Origin: Spirochaetales bacterium
GTDB taxonomy: Bacteria; Spirochaetota; Spirochaetia; Sphaerochaetales; Sphaerochaetaceae
Length of the DNA stretch: 64,000 nucleotides
NCBI GenBank assembly: GCA_018433865.1
Contig: JAHDQJ010000005.1
Location: 1 to 64,000, forward strand
Direction of reading: 5' to 3'
The first letter of the stretch is position 1; each line of letters begins with the position of its first letter. The position numbers and the translations under genes were made by a program. The notes under the pieces were generated by a model. The model saw nothing but the letters and a program-made list of their open reading frames with translations, searched no databases and was not told the origin of the DNA. Positions 24,305 to 32,515 of the stretch are shown here, in pieces.

Positions 24305-26377
24305 ATGGACGAGTACGTAGCGAAGGATTTTGGTAAATTGTTGAAGCGCAATGCTCTGAGCATGCGAAGGTTGATGCTCAAGCAAGAGACGGATGTCATG
24401 CGCGTGTATGATCGCAACCTCGTCGAGCTTCCCATCTCAGTCGATCTGTACGGACCCTACGCCAGGATCACCGATTACGGAGATCAGGACCTGGATGATG
24501 ATGCACTGGATCGGGTACGCGATATCGCATCAAGGATGCTCTATGTCGAACCGGCCAAGGTAGTGTATCATTACCGGAAGAAGCGTCAGGGCAAGGAACA
24601 ACACGATCTGCAGGATGATGATTCCCTGCTGGTCACGGTCAAGGAGAATGGATTGGAGTTTCTCGTCGACCTGACCAAGAGGATCGACACCGGGTTGTTT
24701 CTTGACCAGATGGTCTCACGACTTGCCATCAGGGAGAAAAGTGCGGGATTGCATGTATTGAATCTGTTTTCATACACAGGTTCGTTCAGTGTCTATGCCG
24801 CTTCGGGAGGTGCGAAGAGCGTCACCTCCATCGATTTGTCGTCTACATACACACAATGGTGTGAGAAGAATCTGGCCGCGAACGGATTTTCAGGGGGTGC
24901 GTATCCCTGTGTTTCCCAAGATGCTGGAGAGTATATACGGAACGCTGTGAAAGAACGGAGGAAGTTCGATCTGATAATCTTCGACCCTCCGAGTTTTTCC
25001 AACAGCAGGAAAATGGAGCATGATTTTGATGTGCAACGGGACTACATCCACTTCATTAGGCTCCTCAACGGATTATTGGTTGATGGTGGAACTCTGTTGT
25101 TCTCGACGAACCTAGGAAAGTTTCGATTCGAAAAAGGCAGGATCCGCGGCTATGATGTGCGAGAGATCACCAGGGATATCGCGGCCCCCGGTTTCTCCGC
25201 AAGAAAGAGTACTCTAAGGAGTTGGATTTTGGAAAAGATTGATGATGTGAAAGTGCCTCTGGAGGAAGAGGTGCGTATCGTGGCCCCCACCGAAGAGGTG
25301 GTCGAGGCCGACACCGAGGCGATGGAGCCTCTGCTGGACCTGCAAGAAGAAGAGCATGCCACCGATGAGACCGATGAGGATTTCGACGAGGAATTCGGTG
25401 AGGACTTTGATGAAGAGAGCGACGAGGAAGATGATACCTTCGTATTGGAGTGGGATGACTCCGATGAAGATACGGCTCCGGTAACGGAAGCTTCCGAAGA
25501 GCAGAAGAATGCAAAGCAGAGACGATTCGAGAGAAGGCATCCTGGTGAGACCGCCGCACCGGTGAGCAAAGAAGAGCCCAAGCAGGAACGTGATCGCCAG
25601 GATCGACCTGATTCGGCTCCCCGCTCATATGATGGCGAGAGAAGGCGTGATGACCGGGATCGTCCTCCCAGAAGGTTCGACAACGACCGTCCGAGAAGCG
25701 ACCGCCCGTTCGATCGCGACCGTCCGCCGAGGAGGTTCGACAACGACCGCCCGCGGGATGACCGCCCGTTCGACCGCGACCGTCCGCCGAGGAGGTTCGA
25801 CAACGACCGTCCGAGAGGTGACCGCCCGTTCGACCGCGACCGTCCGCCGAGGAGGTTCGACAACGACCGTCCGAGTGGCGACCGCCCGTTCGACCGCGAC
25901 CGTCCGCCGAGGAGGTTCGACAACGACCGCCCGAGAGGCGACCGCCCGTTCGACCGCGACCGACCGCCGAGGAGGTTCGACAACGACCGTCCGCGGGATG
26001 ACCGTTCGTTCGACCGCGACCGTCCGCCGAGGAGGTTCGACAACGACCGTCCGAGAGGCGACCGCCCGTTCGACCGCGACCGTCCGCCCAGGAGGTTCGA
26101 CAACGACCGTCCGAGGGATGACCGTTCGTTCGACCGCGACCGTCCGCCCAGGAGGGTCGACAACGACCGTCCGAGGGATGACCGTTCGTTCGACCGCGAC
26201 CGTCCGCCGAGGAGATTCGACAACGACCGTCCGAGAGAAGATCGTTCTTTCGATAGGGATCGCCGGTCGACCGGTGGGCCGAAGCCCTATGGGTATGATC
26301 GGTTCAAGCCGACCCGCTCCCGTGGTGGTGAGGAAGAGACGTTCTTCCGCCTCGATGATGAGATCAAGAAAGACTGA
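24305..26377 (+). CDS. RlmK-like 23S rRNA methyltransferase domain with acidic linker and RD-repeat tail
   Basis: The first 315 residues or so match the C-terminal RlmK half of bacterial RlmKL (m7G2069 methyltransferase of 23S rRNA): LKRNALSMRRLMLKQETDVMRVYD region, TGLFLDQMVSR, LNLFSYTGSFSVYAASGG (SAM motif I), FDLIIFDPPSFSNSRKM (motif IV) and FSTNLGKFRF. The RlmL half and THUMP domain are absent. Then come an acidic Asp/Glu linker (about 318-389), a low-complexity segment and ten 20-residue repeats (about 451-650) of the DRPPRRFDNDRP type; the C-terminus is basic. At 690 aa it is about twice the catalytic domain. The start is uncertain: ATG 24305 or GTG 24302, both with poor Shine-Dalgarno spacing. 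Confidence 0.85.
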   Translation: MDEYVAKDFGKLLKRNALSMRRLMLKQETDVMRVYDRNLVELPISVDLYGPYARITDYGDQDLDDDALDRVRDIASRMLYVEPAKVVYHYRKKRQGKEQHDLQDDDSLLVTVKENGLEFLVDLTKRIDTGLFLDQMVSRLAIREKSAGLHVLNLFSYTGSFSVYAASGGAKSVTSIDLSSTYTQWCEKNLAANGFSGGAYPCVSQDAGEYIRNAVKERRKFDLIIFDPPSFSNSRKMEHDFDVQRDYIHFIRLLNGLLVDGGTLLFSTNLGKFRFEKGRIRGYDVREITRDIAAPGFSARKSTLRSWILEKIDDVKVPLEEEVRIVAPTEEVVEADTEAMEPLLDLQEEEHATDETDEDFDEEFGEDFDEESDEEDDTFVLEWDDSDEDTAPVTEASEEQKNAKQRRFERRHPGETAAPVSKEEPKQERDRQDRPDSAPRSYDGERRRDDRDRPPRRFDNDRPRSDRPFDRDRPPRRFDNDRPRDDRPFDRDRPPRRFDNDRPRGDRPFDRDRPPRRFDNDRPSGDRPFDRDRPPRRFDNDRPRGDRPFDRDRPPRRFDNDRPRDDRSFDRDRPPRRFDNDRPRGDRPFDRDRPPRRFDNDRPRDDRSFDRDRPPRRVDNDRPRDDRSFDRDRPPRRFDNDRPREDRSFDRDRRSTGGPKPYGYDRFKPTRSRGGEEETFFRLDDEIKKD
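25658..26257 (+). repeat. ten tandem 60-bp in-frame repeats
   Basis: Exactly periodic 60-bp units inside the RlmK-like gene. Each encodes 20 residues of the form DRPPRRFDN-DRPRxDRxFDR; variation is mostly at codon 14 (S, D, G, E) and codon 17 (P or S), with one RV for RF. Near-identity at DNA level points to recent expansion by slippage or recombination and makes copy-number variation likely. Confidence 0.95.
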
Positions 26378-26402
26378 TTTCCTGAAATGAGCTGATTGTG
26401 CG

Positions 26403-26430
26403 AGAGGCTTCCTGTGAAAGGGAAGCCTCT
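26403..26430 (+). terminator. intrinsic-type hairpin after the RlmK-like gene
   Basis: AGAGGCTTCC / GGAAGCCTCT stem with a short loop, followed by a weak T-containing tail. The remainder of 26378-26594 shows no convincing gene or RNA. Confidence 0.55.
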
Positions 26431-26594
26431 TGTCACTATATCGGTGATGCCTCGATTCCATTGCCGGATGGTAACTACCGGACCTTGCGGTATTCCGTCT
26501 ATGATGTCCGATCCATCCAACCGGGAATCCCTTGGTGGTGCAGAGCTCCTCATCCTCAGACACGTGTCGGAGACAAGTCTCTCTGCATGTCGGA

Positions 26595-27878
26595 TCAGGA
26601 ATCGAGCCCGAGGAAACGCATCGGATTCGTACAGACAAACAGTTCGATCTCATCATCGGTGAACTCGCTGGATTCAAAAATCCTCAGGTAATTGGTATAG
26701 GATTCGACCTTCGCGAGGTTGACCGTGAAGTCGGAGCCGAACATCGATCGCTCGAGAATCCTGCGGGCAACCTCACCATCCTTTTGTTCCTGGATGAACG
26801 CATGCAAATCCTTGTAGAAATCAACGCTGGTACCGCTGAATGAGAAATCTGCGTAGACATGATCGAACCTCTGCATCAGCTCGATGATCTGGGTGAACCA
26901 AGGATCGTTCGTGAACGAGCGGTCCAGAAGTACCTTCAGCGGAGATTTTCCGATCGGATTGTATTGTCGTCCGTAGTGGGCGAAATCGAGTTTCAGTGCG
27001 GGAAAATGCTCAAGCACTGCTATCCAAGAGGCGGGATCGGTGTACTGTTGTGCTTTTTTCGCCGGAACCCCACGGAATCCCTGGTCGTCACAGTGGGTGA
27101 TCAGCGCCAGATTGTTTGCTTCGCAGAACTGATAGATGTGCCGTACTTTCTCCAGCTTCCTCTTGTCAGAGGGCCAAGGGGCGGTTCCCAACGGAGGATA
27201 GAACTTCACTCCCCTGAACCGTTTCGGAGACTTGATCTTCCGGGGACCCCACTCGGTCGAACTGTCGGTTCTCACATAGGTGGTCAGCAGATCATCGATG
27301 AACGCGAGAGTATGGACCTCGGGATTGATACCGAGGAATGGAAAGAACTCAAGCAGTCCGTAGGGACGGACGCTCCGGTACCACTCGATTCCATCCAGGG
27401 TATCCTTCACATAGGCGAGGATCTTCTCCTGCTGTTCGCTGGTGTAGTAGGACTTGCTGTCCTCATCTCCTGACATGCGTGAGAAATCCATCACCAAGGG
27501 GACCAGTGCGTAGCGGTCGAACGTCATCGACCTGAAGTGGAATTTCCCTTCCCTGATGTAGGGGTGTTCGGGGTACATCAGGTTTGCCGGCATCTTCCCC
27601 TTTATGGTTCCTTGGTGATGCCTGAACGAGCCGGAGAGATCTTCCTCCATCAACGAGAAGATCTCACCGATCGGCCGCTCGAACACGCTGAACATGTTCA
27701 GCAACGTGACCAGCCCTTGCTGACCACGGTTGGAGGGAGTGAGAAGGTATCCGGGGGAGAGTGCTCCGCTGGTGACGAACTCCGTCAGGTTGTCGGCGAC
27801 GGAGTCGACGAAGGAGACGAAGTTCGGGTGGGTGAGGTTCATGGCATGCATGTGTGAGTCGAAGAAATATCGGGGCAT
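26595..27878 (-). CDS. amidohydrolase-fold (TIM-barrel) protein of unknown substrate
   Basis: Metal-dependent hydrolase fold: DSHMHAMN at the start (first metal pair), ALITHCDDQGF and LDFAHYGRQYNP mid-protein (His ligands), and MFGSDFTVNL near the end (catalytic Asp region). It is 427 aa, longer than related amidohydrolase-2 proteins, with an insertion after residue 60 or so. No signal peptide is seen despite many aromatic residues. The ATG at 27878 has no Shine-Dalgarno and sits seven bases past TGC-TATACT, so a leaderless mRNA is likely. It stands alone downstream of glnS. Confidence 0.75.
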   Translation of the reverse strand: MPRYFFDSHMHAMNLTHPNFVSFVDSVADNLTEFVTSGALSPGYLLTPSNRGQQGLVTLLNMFSVFERPIGEIFSLMEEDLSGSFRHHQGTIKGKMPANLMYPEHPYIREGKFHFRSMTFDRYALVPLVMDFSRMSGDEDSKSYYTSEQQEKILAYVKDTLDGIEWYRSVRPYGLLEFFPFLGINPEVHTLAFIDDLLTTYVRTDSSTEWGPRKIKSPKRFRGVKFYPPLGTAPWPSDKRKLEKVRHIYQFCEANNLALITHCDDQGFRGVPAKKAQQYTDPASWIAVLEHFPALKLDFAHYGRQYNPIGKSPLKVLLDRSFTNDPWFTQIIELMQRFDHVYADFSFSGTSVDFYKDLHAFIQEQKDGEVARRILERSMFGSDFTVNLAKVESYTNYLRIFESSEFTDDEIELFVCTNPMRFLGLDS

Positions 27879-27884
27879 GCGATC

Positions 27885-27912
27885 AGTATAGCAGAAACAA
27901 AGGGGCCGTCAA
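27885..27912 (-). promoter_or_regulatory. promoter of the amidohydrolase gene, nested in the glnS terminator
   Basis: Reverse strand TTGACG (27912-27907), a 16-bp spacer, TGC-TATACT (-10 at 27890-27885), then six bases to the ATG at 27878. The -35 lies in the loop and stem of the glnS terminator. Confidence 0.65.
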
Positions 27913-27927
27913 TCTGAAGACGGCCCC
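27893..27927 (-). terminator. intrinsic terminator of glnS
   Basis: Nine-bp stem GGGGCCGTC / GACGGCCCC (27902-27927) with an 8-nt loop and the run TTTGTTT on the reverse strand. Confidence 0.8.
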
Positions 27928-27935
27928 CATGCACG

Positions 27936-29639
27936 TTACTCGAGCTTCGCTGCCTTCTTGCTCCAGGAATCCTTGAGCGTGACGGTCCGGTTGAAGACCG
28001 GCTTTCCCTCCGCATGATCCCGGGAATCTGCCATGAAGTATCCGTTGCGGATGAACTGCAGGTACTCGCCGGGTCTTGCATCCTTGAGTGAGGGCTCAAG
28101 CTTCGCTGTGGATACCACCACGAGCGAGTCCGCATTCAGGTCGTCGAGATAATTGCCTGTCCGAGCTCCAGGGTACTCAGCAGAGAACAGCTTGTCATAG
28201 AGACGGATCTCTCCCTCGATCGCATGTGCTGCACTTACCCAGTGGCTCGTTCCCTTGACCTTCCGCTTGTCTTCCGTCGTCCCGCCCCTTGACTGCGGAT
28301 CGTAGGTGCAATGGATCTCCTTCACATTGCCCTGTGCATCCTTGATGACGCCGGTGCACGTCACATAGTACGCATGCTTGAGACGCACCTCGTTGCCAGG
28401 ATAGAGACGGTGGTATCCTTTTGGCGGAACCTCCATGAAATCCTCACGTTCGATGTACAGCTCGCGGGAAAAGGGAATCTTCCTGGTTCCCGCATCGGGA
28501 TCCTCGGGATTGTTCTCTGCGTCGAACCATTCGGTCTCTCCCTCCGGATAATTGGTGATCACCAGCTTCAGCGGATCGAGTACCACCATTACCCGCTTGG
28601 CCCGCTTGTTCAGGTCCTCGCGGGCGCAGAACTCGAGCAGATTGTAATCGACGACGCTCTCGACCTTAGCCACGCCGACCCGGGCAACGAAGTCCTTGAG
28701 CGACTCGGGGCTGTAGCCGCGCCGCCTGATTCCCGTGATGGTGGGCATGCGGGGATCATCCCAACCCGAGACGATGCCGAGTTTCACCAGATTGAGAAGC
28801 CTGCGCTTGCTCATGAGCATGTAGTTGATGTTCAACCGTGCGAATTCATACTGATGCGGAGTATGCCCGATGCCATCGATCGAGGTCGCCCAATCGTATG
28901 CGGGGCGATGGTCCTCGAACTCAAGCGTGCAGATTGAGTGGGTGATTCCCTCGATCGCGTCGCTGATGGGATGGGTGAAGTCATACATCGGGTAGATGCA
29001 CCACTTGTCACCGGTCCTCGGATGGCTTGCGAACTTGATCCTGTACAATGCGGGATCCCGCATGTTTATGTTGGGGCTGGCCATGTCGAGCTTTGCCCGC
29101 AGTACGTAGGATCCTTCGGGGTGTTTTCCCTGTCGCATCTCTTCGAACAGGCGCAGATTCTCCTCGATCGGACGATCGCGGTCGGGGCTGTTCCGTCCTG
29201 GGGTCGTCAACGTGCCGCGGTACTCTTTCACCTGCTCGGCAGTGAGGGAATCCACATAGGCCATTCCCTCCTCGATGAGGTTGACCGCAATGCGGTGAAG
29301 CTGATCATAGTAATCGCTGGCATGGTAGAGATGATCGCCCCAATCGAATCCAAGCCACGTGATGTCCCGCTGGATGGCTTCGATATATTCGATCTCCTCC
29401 TTCTCCGGATTCGTATCATCCAATCTGAGGTGGCAGCGTCCGCCGTACTTCTCGGCAAGCCCGAAATTCAGGCAGATCGACTTGATGTGGCCGATATGCA
29501 GGTACCCGTTCGGCTCAGGAGGAAAACGGGTGACGATGAGGTTGTCGGGAACCCTCCCGTTCGCCAGGTCGTCCTCGATGATGCGCTCGAGAAAGTTGAG
29601 GCTGCGCTCTTCTTTCCTCTCCATGTCGTTCATATCCAT
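27936..29639 (-). CDS. glnS: glutaminyl-tRNA synthetase
   Basis: Class I synthetase charging tRNA-Gln directly. The HIGH motif is PPEPNGYLHIGHIKS (near residue 40) and the KMSKS equivalent is MLMSKRRLLNLV. GFDWGD and HYASDYYDQLH-type residues bind the acceptor end. At 567 aa it is close to the E. coli enzyme (554). Presence of GlnRS implies that this organism need not rely on GatCAB for Gln-tRNA-Gln. It is a single gene with a promoter-like TTTCTC-N17-TAGAAT at 29715-29687 and a terminator. Confidence 0.97.
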   Translation of the reverse strand: MDMNDMERKEERSLNFLERIIEDDLANGRVPDNLIVTRFPPEPNGYLHIGHIKSICLNFGLAEKYGGRCHLRLDDTNPEKEEIEYIEAIQRDITWLGFDWGDHLYHASDYYDQLHRIAVNLIEEGMAYVDSLTAEQVKEYRGTLTTPGRNSPDRDRPIEENLRLFEEMRQGKHPEGSYVLRAKLDMASPNINMRDPALYRIKFASHPRTGDKWCIYPMYDFTHPISDAIEGITHSICTLEFEDHRPAYDWATSIDGIGHTPHQYEFARLNINYMLMSKRRLLNLVKLGIVSGWDDPRMPTITGIRRRGYSPESLKDFVARVGVAKVESVVDYNLLEFCAREDLNKRAKRVMVVLDPLKLVITNYPEGETEWFDAENNPEDPDAGTRKIPFSRELYIEREDFMEVPPKGYHRLYPGNEVRLKHAYYVTCTGVIKDAQGNVKEIHCTYDPQSRGGTTEDKRKVKGTSHWVSAAHAIEGEIRLYDKLFSAEYPGARTGNYLDDLNADSLVVVSTAKLEPSLKDARPGEYLQFIRNGYFMADSRDHAEGKPVFNRTVTLKDSWSKKAAKLE

Positions 29640-29686
29640 AGATCATTCCCTTTCCCCTTCCAAAGGGGGCTTTTCGTGATGTGCCG

Positions 29687-29715
29687 ATTCTACCATAGAG
29701 GTGCCCACAGAGAAA
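29687..29715 (-). promoter_or_regulatory. candidate promoter of glnS
   Basis: TTTCTC (29715-29710), 17 bp, TAGAAT (29692-29687) on the reverse strand. The -35 is weak. Confidence 0.4.
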
Positions 29716-29755
29716 AGTCCGACGGCCTTTGCTTGCAATTCATTGCAGTTTCGGG

Positions 29756-29784
29756 GTGACTATTCGCCGGACAATCGGTACTAT
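29756..29784 (+). promoter_or_regulatory. candidate promoter of the MATE gene
   Basis: GTGACT (29756-29761), a 17-bp spacer, TACTAT (29779-29784), seven bases before the ATG at 29792. There is no Shine-Dalgarno. Confidence 0.45.
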
Positions 29785-29791
29785 GGAACCT

Positions 29792-31144
29792 ATGGGACAT
29801 CAGGATCGCTCCTCATTGCCGAAACAACTCATGTTGCTCTCCATGCCGATCATGGCATCGAATCTCCTGCAGACGCTCTACAACATGGCTGATGCCTATT
29901 TCCTCGGCAAGCTGGGAAAGGAGGCGATCAGCGCTCCCTCGATCACGATGAACGTCAGCAATTTCCTCATCGTGTTCGGCGCCGCATTCTCGATCGCAGG
30001 GACGACGATGCTCAGCCAAGCCTACGGTGCGAACCGCGAGAACCGCGCGAGACATGACTTTCTCGCATCGCAGATTTTCCTGATGAACTCGCTCATGTCG
30101 ATCGTCGTCACCGTTGCCGGAGTACTTCTTACCAAACCGCTGCTCATGCTGATGCACGTCCCCTCGGGCATCACCTTCGACTATACCGTGCAATACATGA
30201 CGATCACATTCCTCACGATGCCGTTCCTCTTCGGCGACTTCATCCTCAGGGGCATCCTCCAGGGAATCGGCGACTCGCTTACGCCACTGTATGTCCAAGG
30301 CGTCGCAGTCATCCTGAACGTCGTGTTGGACCCCATCTTCATCTTCGGGTGGGGACCGATTCCCGCGATGGCCGTGGAGGGTGCCGCATGGGCGACGTTC
30401 ATCAGCCGTGCGCTGAGCAGCATCGTCTCGATGATTCTCCTCTTCGGTGGATTCAAAGGGGTGCGGGTCTCCCTGAGACTGCTGAAACCCGACAAGCGGA
30501 CCTTGGCGGTCATGACACGGATCGGATTGCCCGCCTCGATCGGGCAGTCGGTCTCTTCGCTCGGATTCGCGGTGATACAGGGTGTGGTGAACTCCTTCGG
30601 TCCTGCGGTCATCGCCGCGTTCGGTATCGGCAATCGTATCCAATCATTGTTCAACATGCCGGCCCAAGGGATCAGCCAAGGCACTGCAGTCCTCGTGGGC
30701 AAGAAGCTCGGGGGCCGTCAGGACGAGGAGGCTGCGGCGGTCGCCAGGTACGGCATGCTGATCAGCGGGCTGTTCATCTCCATCGGCATGAGCCTGGTCC
30801 TCCTCTTCGGCAGCCATGTGATCAGATTCTTCGTCGATGATCCGGATGTGGTCGTCCATGGAATAGACATGTTCCGATTCACCTCTTTCGGCGTGATCTG
30901 CTTCGCCATCTACACCGTGATCCTCGGTGCATTCCAGGGAGGAGGAATGACCAGACCCGTGATGATCATGAACATCGTGCGACTTTGGGTCATCCGGGTT
31001 CCCTTGAGCTACCTCCTTCCCCTGACTTTCGGCATGGGCTCCACAGGCATCTGGGTAGCCATGCTGGTCAGCAACCTGCTGGTCACCACGTGGGCATTCA
31101 TCCTGTTCGGCAAAGGCTCCTGGAAGGTCACCCTGGAAGCGTGA
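29792..31144 (+). CDS. MATE-family multidrug/cation efflux transporter
   Basis: Inner-membrane antiporter with about 12 helices in two related halves. N-terminal PIMASNLLQTLYNMADAYFLGKLG is the diagnostic MATE opening, repeated in form at LPASIGQSVSSLGFAVIQG. At 450 aa it is typical. The start is taken at ATG 29792 (MGHQDRSS) since an upstream ATG (29783) overlaps the predicted -10; either gives the same first helix. The exported substrate cannot be inferred. It is a single gene, followed 75 nt later by htrA. Confidence 0.92.
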   Translation: MGHQDRSSLPKQLMLLSMPIMASNLLQTLYNMADAYFLGKLGKEAISAPSITMNVSNFLIVFGAAFSIAGTTMLSQAYGANRENRARHDFLASQIFLMNSLMSIVVTVAGVLLTKPLLMLMHVPSGITFDYTVQYMTITFLTMPFLFGDFILRGILQGIGDSLTPLYVQGVAVILNVVLDPIFIFGWGPIPAMAVEGAAWATFISRALSSIVSMILLFGGFKGVRVSLRLLKPDKRTLAVMTRIGLPASIGQSVSSLGFAVIQGVVNSFGPAVIAAFGIGNRIQSLFNMPAQGISQGTAVLVGKKLGGRQDEEAAAVARYGMLISGLFISIGMSLVLLFGSHVIRFFVDDPDVVVHGIDMFRFTSFGVICFAIYTVILGAFQGGGMTRPVMIMNIVRLWVIRVPLSYLLPLTFGMGSTGIWVAMLVSNLLVTTWAFILFGKGSWKVTLEA

Positions 31145-31219
31145 TTCCATACACCCTGTCGGTGTACAGAGACCGGGAAACGGGGTACACTGTCAGACGC
31201 AATGCGATCGGAGGAAGGT

Positions 31220-32515
31220 TTGGATAACGGCACTCGTTTGAAGCGGCATCCTGTGTGGAACACTGTCCGTATCATGGCAATAGCGGTGTTGGCATTGTTG
31301 TTGGCGATAGCCATCATCGTATGGACCCGCTCACTGCAGAAAAAGGAAAAAATCGAACAACAACGCGAGGTCCTCGCCGAGGTGCTGGGCAGGGAGGGCG
31401 AGCAGGGCTTGCTCGAGCTCGCCGGTGTCACCGTGAACGAGATCTTCTACGGTGAGCAGGGTGTCTCCGTCTTCCTCGGAGACATGGCTTCCTACCGCTA
31501 CAGTGCGGAGGAAATGCGCAACATCGCAATCTATGAGAAGGCGAACAAGAGCGTCGTCCACATCACCACCATCTCACTCAGCCTCAATACATTCCTCGAA
31601 GTTCTCCCAGTCCAGGGCACCGGATCAGGCATCATCATCAGCGAAGATGGCTACATTCTCACCAACGCACATGTGGTCGACAAATCGACGGACATGAGCA
31701 TCAGCCTGCATGACGGCAGCATCCACGAGGCGACCTTGGTGGGTACCGACAAGGAGAACGACTTGGCGGTCCTGAAGATCCAATTGCCTCCCGGTATCCT
31801 CCTCGAACCGATTTCCTTCGGTACCGCGAGAAGCCTGAAGGTAGGACAGAAAGTCTTGGCCATCGGAAATCCTTTCGGATACGACAGGACGATGACCATC
31901 GGTACGATCTCAGGCCTCGGCCGGCCGGTCCGCACCGAGGGGAACACCGTCATCAACGGGATGATCCAGACCGATGCGGCGATCAATCCGGGCAACTCGG
32001 GAGGACCTTTGCTCAACAGTTCCGGCGAGATGGTCGGCATCTGCACGACCATCCACTCGACGACCGGCTTATCGCAAGGCATCGGGTTCGCCATACCCGT
32101 CGATACCGTGGTAGCGGTCATTCCCGACCTGATACGGTTTGGAAAGGTGATGCGCGGTTGGTTCGACATCACGATGGTGCAGCTCGATCCCAGCATTGTT
32201 GCCTACGCGGGGCTCCCGATCGATCGCGGACTGCTGGTCTCCCAAGTGAAAGCGGGAGGCAAGGCTGAGAAAGGGGGCCTCAAGGGCGGCTCGCAACAGG
32301 TCCAATACGGCTCTTCGATCATCTATCTCGGAGGAGACGTGATCATCTCGGTCAACGGAGAACAGGTTACTGAGTATGCAGACCTCTATGGAGCACTGGT
32401 CTCCACGCAACCGGGACAGACTGCAACGGTCGAGGTCATCAGGAAAGGGGAACGCAAGCAATTGCAGATTGAGTTGGTCGAACGGCCTGAGGGGATGGAA
32501 TGGACGGTGCGATGA
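31220..32515 (+). CDS. HtrA/DegP-type trypsin-like serine protease with PDZ domain
   Basis: Envelope quality-control protease anchored by one N-terminal helix (about residues 15-35). The catalytic triad is visible: His in YILTNAHVVD, Asp in ENDLAVLKI, Ser in NPGNSGGPLLN. A PDZ domain follows (GLLVSQVKAGGKAEKGGL, GDVIISVNGEQV). It is 431 aa from TTG 31220, which has GGAGG five bases upstream; the in-frame ATG 31202 has no Shine-Dalgarno and would add six residues. The stop codon overlaps the start of uvrB, so the two are translationally coupled. Confidence 0.9.
   Translation: MDNGTRLKRHPVWNTVRIMAIAVLALLLAIAIIVWTRSLQKKEKIEQQREVLAEVLGREGEQGLLELAGVTVNEIFYGEQGVSVFLGDMASYRYSAEEMRNIAIYEKANKSVVHITTISLSLNTFLEVLPVQGTGSGIIISEDGYILTNAHVVDKSTDMSISLHDGSIHEATLVGTDKENDLAVLKIQLPPGILLEPISFGTARSLKVGQKVLAIGNPFGYDRTMTIGTISGLGRPVRTEGNTVINGMIQTDAAINPGNSGGPLLNSSGEMVGICTTIHSTTGLSQGIGFAIPVDTVVAVIPDLIRFGKVMRGWFDITMVQLDPSIVAYAGLPIDRGLLVSQVKAGGKAEKGGLKGGSQQVQYGSSIIYLGGDVIISVNGEQVTEYADLYGALVSTQPGQTATVEVIRKGERKQLQIELVERPEGMEWTVR

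Noticed and set aside
25658-26257. Possible CRISPR array
   Set aside because: Sixty-bp direct repeats with no unique spacers, in frame within a gene, and no cas genes nearby.
26431-26594. Possible small gene or RNA between the RlmK-like gene terminator and the amidohydrolase
   Set aside because: Short frames exist on both strands but none has a ribosome site or promoter; I also looked for SRP RNA and tmRNA signatures and found none.
25150-26677. Reverse-strand and +1 frames of Arg/Ser/Gly or Thr/Arg/Val repeats over the 60-bp array
   Set aside because: They are the other frames of the same tandem repeat. Only the methyltransferase frame has a domain in front.
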